This document shows, one piece after another, positions 1 to 4,813 of a stretch of 5,360 bases of DNA. The stretch is from Chloroflexota bacterium (lineage in GTDB: Bacteria > Chloroflexota > Limnocylindria > QHBO01). Both the position numbers and the translations under genes were made by a program. The stretch covers positions 1 to 5,360 of the forward strand of contig JAPSGM010000149.1 of NCBI GenBank assembly GCA_031177555.1. Direction: 5' to 3'. The notes under the pieces were generated by a model. The model was not told the DNA's origin and did no database searches. It worked only from the letters and a program-made list of their open reading frames with translations. Every line of letters starts with the position of its first letter. The stretch's first letter is position 1.

Positions 1-96
1 GTGGCGGCCGCTCTTCAGCAAGAAGTGCCCGCGCCGGAGCGCGCCGGCCGCCTCGAAGATCTCCTCGATCGGCGCCGAGCGCGCGTCGGTCAGCAT
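1..96 (-). CDS. pyrE: Orotate phosphoribosyltransferase, N-terminal fragment (cut by window edge)
   Basis: PyrE joins orotate to PRPP to give OMP, the fifth step of UMP synthesis, in the cytosol. Only the first 32 codons are present; the gene runs off the left edge. The visible peptide begins MLTDARSAPIEEIFEAAGAL and continues into RRGHFLLKSGRH. That second part is the family's N-terminal signature (G-A-L-x-x-G-H-F-L-L-x-S-G-x-H), which leads to the orotate-binding strand. The PRPP motif lies outside the window. The ATG at 96 is the only possible start, because an in-frame TAG (108-106) sits three codons upstream with no GTG or TTG between. There is no strong Shine-Dalgarno sequence; the start lies 9 bases after the previous gene's stop, so coupled translation is likely. 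Its position in a pyrR-pyrB-pyrC operon supports the call. The identity rests on a short peptide plus context. Confidence 0.85.
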   Translation of the reverse strand, partial: MLTDARSAPIEEIFEAAGALRRGHFLLKSGRH

Positions 97-105
97 CGGC
101 CGGGC

Positions 106-924
106 CTACTCGTAGACGGCGCTGAAGTCGACGGCCGGGTAGCGCTCGGCCAGCGCGTCGGTGACCCACTGCAGCACGTCCGATGGGTCGTAGAACTCGG
201 AGACCACCCGGGCCTCGGTGACGGTCAGCCCGCTGCGGTGGGGGTCGAGCGTCAATGCCGCGCCGGCGGGCAGGTCGGCGAGGTCCAGGCTGGTCTCGAA
301 CCGGCCGTCGGAGCGCAGCAGCAGCACGTCCTCGACCTCGTCCAGCAGGAGGAGGTCGCCGGTCCGGGCCAGCACCTCCTGGGCGTTGGAGGCGAACTCG
401 CGCAGGACCTGCTTCTGCTGCTCGGTGATCTGGCCGCGGTAGGCATCGGCCAGCTGCCACAGCCGCTGTGCCGCCAGCGTCTCCTGCTGCGTCGGCGGCA
501 GGCCGGACTCCCAGTCCTCCTCGCCGGCCTCCACGAGCTCCTCCTCGGCGGCCAGCTCATCGGCCGGGAGCAGGTGGTTGACCGGGTCGCGGGCCGCCTC
601 GATGAACCAGGCGAAGATATCGGCCGGGTTGTATAGCTCGGCGATCTCGCTGAAGGCTTCGATCACCTGCTCCTCGTCGTACCATTCGTTGTCGGCCGGA
701 TCCTGGTAGGTGAGCCGCGTCGTCCAGGTCTCGTCGACGGGGTGGAACAGGAGGTAGTCCTGGTCATCGTCCACCAGCTTGACCGGACCGATCTCCCGCA
801 ACCGCTCCCGGTTGGCGTCGACGAAGCGTCGCAGCTGCTCGGTCGCCTCGTACAGGAAGTCGCGGCGCTCGAGCTCGGCCTCCTGGGCGAGCTCGCGCAG
901 GGCGGAGATGCGAGGCGCCGTCAT
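106..924 (-). CDS. Acidic protein of unknown function with two tandem copies of one domain
   Basis: I do not recognise this 272-residue family. It is soluble and acidic, with no signal peptide or membrane segment. Two halves look like copies of one domain of about 80 residues (roughly 31-112 and 174-260). In the first part of the domain they align without gaps at an offset of 143: L31/L174, R32/R175, F34/F177, L42/L185, G46/G189, L50/L193, D52/D195, D56/D199, L58/L201 and L59/L202. At the end they align at an offset of 147: Y98/Y245, P100/P247, D102/D249 and W106/W253, giving a Y-x-P-x-D-x-x-x-W motif in each. A Glu-rich, Gln-rich helical linker (about 120-173) joins them. No catalytic motif is evident. 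It lies 19 bases after the preceding gene and 9 bases before pyrE, so it is cotranscribed with pyrimidine genes. The ATG at 924 has no clear ribosome site. The pattern of conserved residues argues it is a real gene. Confidence 0.8.
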   Translation of the reverse strand: MTAPRISALRELAQEAELERRDFLYEATEQLRRFVDANRERLREIGPVKLVDDDQDYLLFHPVDETWTTRLTYQDPADNEWYDEEQVIEAFSEIAELYNPADIFAWFIEAARDPVNHLLPADELAAEEELVEAGEEDWESGLPPTQQETLAAQRLWQLADAYRGQITEQQKQVLREFASNAQEVLARTGDLLLLDEVEDVLLLRSDGRFETSLDLADLPAGAALTLDPHRSGLTVTEARVVSEFYDPSDVLQWVTDALAERYPAVDFSAVYE

Positions 925-943
925 GCGGGCACGGGTCCCATGG

Positions 944-1270
944 CTATGGCTTGTACACCAGGTCGGGGCCCATGCGCTCGCGCAGGAAGATGGTGTGCTT
1001 CTTGTCGAACACCGACTCGGCCACGCGATGACCGAGCCCGCGCGTGGATGGATCGGCGTAGAGCCGATCCAGCACGGCGTAGTTGGGCAGGTCCAGGATG
1101 ATGACGTTGTTCCACTCCGAGCCTTCGGTCACGTTGAACCAGCCGACGAAGCGCACCCCGTACTCCGCCTCGTAGCGGCGCGCCGTGCGCGGGAAGAAGT
1201 GGCGCATCCCGCGCTTGAAGATGCCGTCGCGGCCCTTGCGCACGTTGAAGAAGGTGACCATCAGCGGCAT
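944..1270 (-). CDS. Small hypothetical protein, possibly ferredoxin-like or dimeric alpha/beta-barrel
   Basis: A 108-residue protein of unknown function. By eye its secondary structure runs strand (4-13, VTFFNV), helix (about 15-37), strand (41-50, FVGWFNVTEG), strand (54-62, NNVIILDLP), helix (about 64-72), a variable stretch, then strand (about 91-99, HTIFLRERM). This beta-alpha-beta-beta-alpha-beta order is that of ferredoxin-like folds, including dimeric alpha/beta-barrel proteins such as NIPSNAP or EthD relatives; membership is inferred, not shown by a signature motif. It is basic in the first helix and carries conserved-looking aromatics (W44, F45, W53, Y64). There is no signal peptide or membrane segment. 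ATG at 1270 is preceded by GAGGG at a 7-base spacing; a second ATG three codons in (1261) is a weaker option. It lies 36 bases after the membrane-protein gene and 19 bases before the next gene, in the same operon. Confidence 0.8.
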   Translation of the reverse strand: MPLMVTFFNVRKGRDGIFKRGMRHFFPRTARRYEAEYGVRFVGWFNVTEGSEWNNVIILDLPNYAVLDRLYADPSTRGLGHRVAESVFDKKHTIFLRERMGPDLVYKP

Positions 1271-1277
1271 TCGTCAG

Positions 1278-1282
1278 CCCTC
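1278..1282 (-). promoter_or_regulatory. Ribosome binding site for the gene starting at 1270
   Basis: On the minus strand GAGGG lies 7 bases before the ATG at 1270. It is one of the few clear Shine-Dalgarno sequences inside the operon, and it supports ATG 1270 over the second ATG at 1261. Confidence 0.6.
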
Positions 1283-1306
1283 GGTCGCCAGCGGCGGCGC
1301 TTCCGC

Positions 1307-1615
1307 TTACTCATCGGTCGACTCGTCGGTGCTCACCACCCGCGGGGGCCGGGCCACGCCCGACGTCCGGCCGCGCCCTCGGCGCCGATCGGCGAAGAAC
1401 ACTCGCAGCAGGAATACTGCGGTCATGCTGACGAAGAAGAGCAGCACCATGTCGACGACGAGGAGGATGACCAGCAGCCACACCGGCCAGCCCCAGGCCA
1501 GGAGGCCGACCGGGATGAGGAGCAGGATGACCGCGAACAGGATCGCCTGCCAGATGAAGCACCCGAACCCCGGCCCCTCGTTGGGATCGAGGTCCTCGTT
1601 GTAGCGAATCGACAT
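1307..1615 (-). CDS. Small two-helix membrane protein of unknown function
   Basis: A 102-residue integral membrane protein; I recognise no family. An acidic N-terminus (residues 1-16, with five D/E) leads into a first hydrophobic helix (about 18-41, rich in Ile, Leu and Val, ending G-W-G-W-P) and a second (about 45-74). There is a very short turn between them, so they probably form a hairpin. The tail is strongly basic (R71, R77-R79, R81, R83, R87, R92) and ends in an acidic D-E-S-T-D-E. By the positive-inside rule both termini would be cytoplasmic. ATG at 1615 follows the LarC-like stop by 3 bases (TGATGAATG), which suggests translational coupling; no Shine-Dalgarno sequence is obvious. The stop is TAA. 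It could be an accessory membrane anchor or an unrelated passenger in the operon; nothing in the sequence decides this. Confidence 0.82.
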   Translation of the reverse strand: MSIRYNEDLDPNEGPGFGCFIWQAILFAVILLLIPVGLLAWGWPVWLLVILLVVDMVLLFFVSMTAVFLLRVFFADRRRGRGRTSGVARPPRVVSTDESTDE

Positions 1616-1618
1616 TCA

Positions 1619-2347
1619 TCAATCGGGACGAGCTTGGGCGGTGGCGCCCGAGATGGTCCCATATCCGAGAAAGCACCGCATGACGTTGGGCTTTGGCAGG
1701 TCTCGGTCGCCCGCCCCATGCCCGATGTTGCCTCCGGCGAAGGGGGGCGATGCGCTCCACTCGGACACGAGCTCGGCCAGCAGCGCGGCACCCAGCGGCG
1801 TGACGAGCGGGATGCCGGGGGAGTCCTCGTAGGTCGGGGCGCGGGAGAGCAGGGCCGCCACCACGGGGAGCGGCGCGCCGACGTTGACCGGCGACGACAT
1901 CACCTCGTCGACCTGCAGCACGGTCAGCGCCCCGACCACGCCGACGGCGCCGACCACCGCGTTCATGCCACGCGTCCCGGCGAAGACGTGGTCCTCCGGC
2001 CGCTCGCCGCCGATCCGCGCCTCCTCGGCGGCCAGGCGGCGCAGCACGCGCACCGCGGCGTCGGCCACCGGCTGCGGGACCTGCGCCTCGCCGATGACGG
2101 CGATCATGTCCGCCAGCCGGGCCTGGACGTCGGGCACCTGTCCGGTGATGCGCACCTGCGTGGCGGCCACGGGGCCCTTCTGCACCGGCTGGATCACGAC
2201 ATCGAAGGCGGCGCCGGCCCGCTGCAGCGGAGCCACCACGTCGCGAAGGTCGGCCTCCAGCAGCCCGGCGGCCACCAGGGCGCCCAGGAACATCTCGCCA
2301 CTGGCCCCGGACGCGCAGTCGAAGTACGCGATTTTGGCTTCGTTCAT
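1619..2347 (-). CDS. LarC-like (DUF111 family) protein, short and lacking usual key residues
   Basis: LarC inserts nickel into, or completes, the pincer cofactor of lactate racemase and relatives. This 242-residue product is clearly related: the N-terminal signature IAYFDCASGASGEMFLGAL (6-24) matches the usual YFDCFSGISGDMFLGAL, and TPLGAALLAELV (183-194) and GHGAGDRDLPKPNVMRCFLG (209-228) match the later conserved blocks. It is much shorter than full LarC (around 400 residues) and ends right after the GxGAG/PNVxRxxLG block, so the C-terminal domain is absent. The His-rich segment is missing. The usual FHEVGAVDxxxDxxG block reads F122-A-G-T-R-G with N129 and G133 where aspartates are expected. 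A stretch of about 14 residues with the conserved H-G is deleted after VNVG (154-157). Nickel-pincer chemistry is therefore doubtful. ATG 2347 is chosen because the family starts just before I/LxYxDC; a GTG at 2371 would add eight non-conserved residues. It lies 40 bases after pyrC. Confidence 0.82.
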   Translation of the reverse strand: MNEAKIAYFDCASGASGEMFLGALVAAGLLEADLRDVVAPLQRAGAAFDVVIQPVQKGPVAATQVRITGQVPDVQARLADMIAVIGEAQVPQPVADAAVRVLRRLAAEEARIGGERPEDHVFAGTRGMNAVVGAVGVVGALTVLQVDEVMSSPVNVGAPLPVVAALLSRAPTYEDSPGIPLVTPLGAALLAELVSEWSASPPFAGGNIGHGAGDRDLPKPNVMRCFLGYGTISGATAQARPD

Positions 2348-2387
2348 AGGCGGTCGGGCGGATGGTCCCACACGCCGAGCGCCGCCG

Positions 2388-3764
2388 TCAGTCCAGGCCG
2401 TCGAGCCCGCCCACGTACGCGAGCCGCCCTCCGGCGAGAGTGAGACGCACGACGCCGGCCAGCTCCATGCCGAGCAGCGGCGTGTTGGCCGATGCCGAGG
2501 CCAGCGCCTCCCGCTCCACCGCCCAGGTCGCGTCCGGGTCCAGCACGGTCACGTCCGCGCGGGCGCCCACCGCCAGGCTCCGCTCCTCTCCGATGAGCTT
2601 CGCCGGCCGCGTGGCCATGGCGCCGACGAGGGCGTCGAGCGACAGGCACCCGGCGCGCACCGCGGCGAGCCCAAGCGACAGGGCAGTCTCGAGGCCGATG
2701 ATCCCCGGCGCCGCTCGGTCGAACTCGACCAGCTTGCGCTCCGGTGGGTGCGGGGCGTGGTCGGTGGCGATGGCGTCGACCGTCCCGTCGGCCACGCCGG
2801 CCATGAGCGCCAGGGCGTCTCCGCGGCCCGCCAGCGGCGGGTTGAGCCGGGTGCTGCCGTGGTAGGCCCGCTCCGGGTCGAGGCGTGGCAGATCGGCGTC
2901 GAGCGGAATGTCCCACGCGAAGCGGCGCTCGCCGGCAACCCAGCTGTCGGTCATGGCCAGGTGGTGCGGCGTGACGTCGCAGGTGACCGGCAGGCCGTCG
3001 CGCTTGGCGCGGCGCACCTCGGCCAGGGCGGCGGCGGTGGAGAGGTGCGTGAAGTGCACGCGCGCCCCGGTCTCCAGCGCCAGCTCGATGTCCCGCTGCA
3101 CGATCGTGGCCTCGGCGCTGGACGGCCACGCCGCGAGCCCCAGCCGCGTGGCGATGGCTCCGCTGCGCATCACCGCCCCCCCGGCCAGCGAGGGCTCCTC
3201 GGCGTGCTCGATCAGCGGCAGGCCCACCGACGCCAGGTAGGCCATGACGCTGCGCGCGACGCGCGGCGAGGCGATCGCGGCCCCGTCGTCGCTGACCCCG
3301 ACGATCCCGAGCTCGGCCAGCTCGCCCACGTCCGTCTGGGCTTCGCCGGCGCGACCCCTCGTGGCGGCGGCGACCACCCGGACCCGGCACGATGCCTCGG
3401 CGGCGAGCCGCTGCACGTACGCCACGCGCGCCGCCTCATCCAGCGGAGGCAGGGTGTTCGGCATGGCGCATACCGTGGTGTAGCCGCCGTGCGCCGCCGC
3501 GCGGCAGGCGCTGGCCACCGTCTCGGAGGCCTCGTCACCGGGCTCCCGCAGGTGCGCGTGCAGGTCACACAGACCGGGGATGGCAAGCAGCCCCGCGCCA
3601 TTCACCTCGACCGCCCCGGATGGCAGGTCGGCGGCATCCACCACCAGCCCGCCGTGCACGGCCAGGTCGGCCACGTCATCGGTCCCGGCGGCGGGATCCA
3701 CCACACGCGCTCCGCGCAGGAGCAGGCTGACCGGCTCAGCGGCGATCGACCCGAATCGGCTCAT
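2388..3764 (-). CDS. pyrC: Dihydroorotase
   Basis: PyrC cyclises N-carbamoyl-L-aspartate to dihydroorotate, the third step of UMP synthesis, as a cytosolic zinc amidohydrolase. At 458 residues it is a little longer than the usual type I enzyme (about 425). The expected metal and substrate sites are present: HAHLREPG (H69, H71, R73), the substrate loop MPNT (101-104), SDDG (D160, the aspartate ligand used where there is no carboxylated lysine), HAEE (H187), HFTHLST (H240), TPHHL (265-269), LNPPL (307-311) and the catalytic D335 in DHAPH. It therefore looks active rather than a PyrC-like pseudoenzyme partner of PyrB. About 38 residues separate PHHL from NPPL, roughly 20 more than usual. The common K-x-N-P-P-L-R is R-L-N-P-P-L-A here. 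The ATG overlaps the pyrB stop as ATGA (3764-3761), with no Shine-Dalgarno sequence, so translation is probably coupled to pyrB. Confidence 0.96.
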   Translation of the reverse strand: MSRFGSIAAEPVSLLLRGARVVDPAAGTDDVADLAVHGGLVVDAADLPSGAVEVNGAGLLAIPGLCDLHAHLREPGDEASETVASACRAAAHGGYTTVCAMPNTLPPLDEAARVAYVQRLAAEASCRVRVVAAATRGRAGEAQTDVGELAELGIVGVSDDGAAIASPRVARSVMAYLASVGLPLIEHAEEPSLAGGAVMRSGAIATRLGLAAWPSSAEATIVQRDIELALETGARVHFTHLSTAAALAEVRRAKRDGLPVTCDVTPHHLAMTDSWVAGERRFAWDIPLDADLPRLDPERAYHGSTRLNPPLAGRGDALALMAGVADGTVDAIATDHAPHPPERKLVEFDRAAPGIIGLETALSLGLAAVRAGCLSLDALVGAMATRPAKLIGEERSLAVGARADVTVLDPDATWAVEREALASASANTPLLGMELAGVVRLTLAGGRLAYVGGLDGLD

Positions 3765-4717
3765 GCGGCCAGCAGCGAGAGGACGGCCATCCGAACCGCC
3801 ACGCCATTCTCGACCTGGCTGCCGATGAGGCTGCGCGAGCTCGCGGCCAGCGAGGCCGTAAGCTCCACGCCCTCGTTGGTCGGTCCAGGATGGAGCAGCG
3901 GCGCGCCGGGGCGCGCCAGGGCCATCCTATCCTCGGTCAGTCCCCAGCGCCGGCCGTACTCGCGCAGGCTCGGCACGCCGCCTCCCGCCCGACGCTCGAG
4001 CTGAACGCGCAGCGCCATGACCGCATCAACGCCATCCAGCGCGTCCTCCAGCCGATGGTGGACCGAGACGCCCCGCCAGGTCCTGAACCCTCCGGTCCAG
4101 TCCGGTGGCCCGCACAGGCGGACGCTCGCGCCCAGCGCGGTGAGCAGGTGCAGGTTCGAGCGCGCGACGCGCGAATGGCCGATGTCGCCCACGATCGCCA
4201 CCGTCCGGCCCGACAGCTCGCCCAGGGCGTCCCGCAGCGTCAGGGCGTCCAGCAGCGCCTGGGTCGGGTGCGCGTGCGTCCCGTCGCCGGCGTTCATGAT
4301 CCGCGACCCGCAGCTCCGCGTGGCCAGGTACGGGGCCCCGCTGCTGGCGTGCCGCAGCACGATGGTGCCCACGCCGGTCAGCTCCATGGTCCGCAGCGTG
4401 TCGGCCAGCGACTCGCCCTTGGTCACGCTGCTGGCCTCGATCGGCAGCTCCACCACCTGCGCGCCCAGCGCCGCCGCGGCGATCTCGAAGCTAACCCGGG
4501 TCCGGGTCGACGGCTCGGCGAAGGCCAGCCCCACCACCTCGCCGGCCAGCCAATCCGGGCGCTCTCCGGCGGCGCGCAGCGCCCGCATCTCCGCCGCCAG
4601 GTCCAGGCAGCGAACGACCTCGTCCACGGTCAGGACGTCGACGTCAAGGAGATGGCGGTGCGGCCAGCCGGGCGTGGCGGCGCCGGACGTCGTCGAGGGG
4701 ATGGCGGTCTGGACCAC
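3761..4717 (-). CDS. pyrB: Aspartate carbamoyltransferase, catalytic subunit
   Basis: PyrB condenses carbamoyl phosphate with L-aspartate, the committed step of UMP synthesis. The 318-residue length is normal. Numbering from the start chosen here: the carbamoyl-phosphate loop EPSTRTRVSFE (S70-T-R-T-R), the mobile lysine loop SVTKGES (K100), GDGTHAHPTQ (144-153), VGDIGHSRVARS (176-187), the aspartate-binding LRVQLER (about 236-242), HPGPTNEG (276-283) and NGVAVRMA (304-311). The usual HPGPxNR has E at the R position. No PyrI gene is seen. GTG at 4717 is preferred because AAGGAG lies 5 bases before it. A GTG seven codons upstream (4738) lies in the hexaloop of the PyrR-binding RNA and has no ribosome site of its own. 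The gene is 96 bases after pyrR and overlaps pyrC by 4 bases (ATGA). It is probably repressed by PyrR at the leader. Confidence 0.96.
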   Translation of the reverse strand: MVQTAIPSTTSGAATPGWPHRHLLDVDVLTVDEVVRCLDLAAEMRALRAAGERPDWLAGEVVGLAFAEPSTRTRVSFEIAAAALGAQVVELPIEASSVTKGESLADTLRTMELTGVGTIVLRHASSGAPYLATRSCGSRIMNAGDGTHAHPTQALLDALTLRDALGELSGRTVAIVGDIGHSRVARSNLHLLTALGASVRLCGPPDWTGGFRTWRGVSVHHRLEDALDGVDAVMALRVQLERRAGGGVPSLREYGRRWGLTEDRMALARPGAPLLHPGPTNEGVELTASLAASSRSLIGSQVENGVAVRMAVLSLLAA

Positions 4718-4722
4718 GTGCG

Positions 4723-4728
4723 CTCCTT
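4723..4728 (-). promoter_or_regulatory. Ribosome binding site of pyrB (decides the start)
   Basis: AAGGAG on the minus strand, 5 bases before GTG 4717. It is the strongest Shine-Dalgarno sequence in the window and favours 4717 over the GTG at 4738. Its first four bases (AAGG, 4728-4725) can pair with CCUU at 4754-4751, forming the base of the PyrR-binding stem. Confidence 0.8.
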
Positions 4729-4755
4729 GCGGCCTCACCGGACCGGCTTAAAGGG
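4723..4755 (-). promoter_or_regulatory. PyrR RNA-binding stem-loop in the pyrB leader, overlapping the Shine-Dalgarno sequence
   Basis: Read on the minus strand as RNA, 4744-4731 is GGUCCGGUGAGGCC. The established PyrR loop consensus is ARUCCNGNGAGGYU; every position agrees except the terminal A and U, which become G and C and so keep the pair. Fold: upper stem GGUC (4744-4741) with GGCC (4734-4731), including the typical U-G pair; hexaloop CGGUGA (4740-4735; consensus CNGNGA); the stem extends by C4745-G4730, then G4747-C4729 with C4746 bulged. An internal loop with UAA (4750-4748) follows, and the lower stem is CCUU (4754-4751) with AAGG (4728-4725). The CCUUUAA and AAGG flanks also resemble known PyrR sites. 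Because AAGG is part of the Shine-Dalgarno sequence, UMP-bound PyrR holding this hairpin should block pyrB translation, as described for mycobacterial PyrR. No terminator with a U-run follows. Confidence 0.8.
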
Positions 4756-4764
4756 TCGACCGGG

Positions 4765-4770
4765 AGTATA
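4765..4770 (-). promoter_or_regulatory. Possible -10 box upstream of the pyrB leader
   Basis: TATACT on the minus strand is a near-consensus -10 hexamer in a very GC-rich gap. It would start transcription near 4757, just before the PyrR stem-loop, giving a leader of about 40 bases. The -35 position (about 4788-4793, GGCACG) does not resemble TTGACA, and there is no extended -10 TG. TTGCCG at 4780-4775 is only 4 bases away, too close to serve. A weak or alternative-sigma promoter is possible; otherwise pyrB is read through from pyrR. Confidence 0.35.
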
Positions 4771-4782
4771 CGCGCGGCAATC

Positions 4783-4809
4783 CCGGCCGTGCCCGGGCCG
4801 GTGCCCGGG
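4783..4809 (-). repeat. GC-rich 12-base tandem repeat with alternative hairpins after pyrR
   Basis: Two copies of CCCGGGCAC (4809-4801 and 4797-4789) lie exactly 12 bases apart, with 10 of 12 positions matching in the repeat unit. Two mutually exclusive hairpins are possible: CCCGGG (4809-4804) with CCCGGG (4797-4792) around a 6-base loop, or CCGGCC (4801-4796) with GGCCGG (4788-4783) around a 7-base loop. No U-run follows, so this is not a standard intrinsic terminator. It could slow polymerase, stabilise the pyrR mRNA end, bind a protein once per helical turn, or be chance in GC-rich DNA. Confidence 0.4.
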
Positions 4810-4813
4810 GCCG

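Noticed and set aside
1..636. Plus-strand open frame at the left edge
   Set aside because: It is opposite pyrE (recognisable N-terminal signature) and the duplicated-domain protein; its peptide is repetitive Leu/Gly/Gln with no motif.
1271..1306. Small GCGG/CCGC hairpin between the membrane protein and the next gene
   Set aside because: A 4-base stem in GC-rich sequence is expected by chance, and no U-run or consensus accompanies it.
2348..2371. GTG at 2371 as start of the LarC-like protein
   Set aside because: It adds eight residues not seen in the family, and no ribosome site precedes it; ATG 2347 places the conserved YFDC motif where it belongs.
779..2443. Long plus-strand open frame of 554 codons across several genes
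   Set aside because: It is antisense to four well-supported minus-strand genes. Its translation is low-complexity (His, Arg, Gly, Gln-rich) with no family motif, as expected from complementary GC-rich codons.
1884..4004. Plus-strand open frame of 706 codons opposite LarC-like, pyrC and pyrB
   Set aside because: It is antisense to genes with full catalytic motifs; the translation is Arg/Ala/Pro/Ser-rich noise produced by strong third-position GC.
4775..4780. TTGCCG as a -35 box for the TATACT hexamer
   Set aside because: Only 4 bases separate the two hexamers, far below the required 16-18.
4783..4801. Intrinsic terminator after pyrR
   Set aside because: The hairpin is all GC but is followed by GATTGCC with no U-run, and pyrB lies directly downstream in the same direction.
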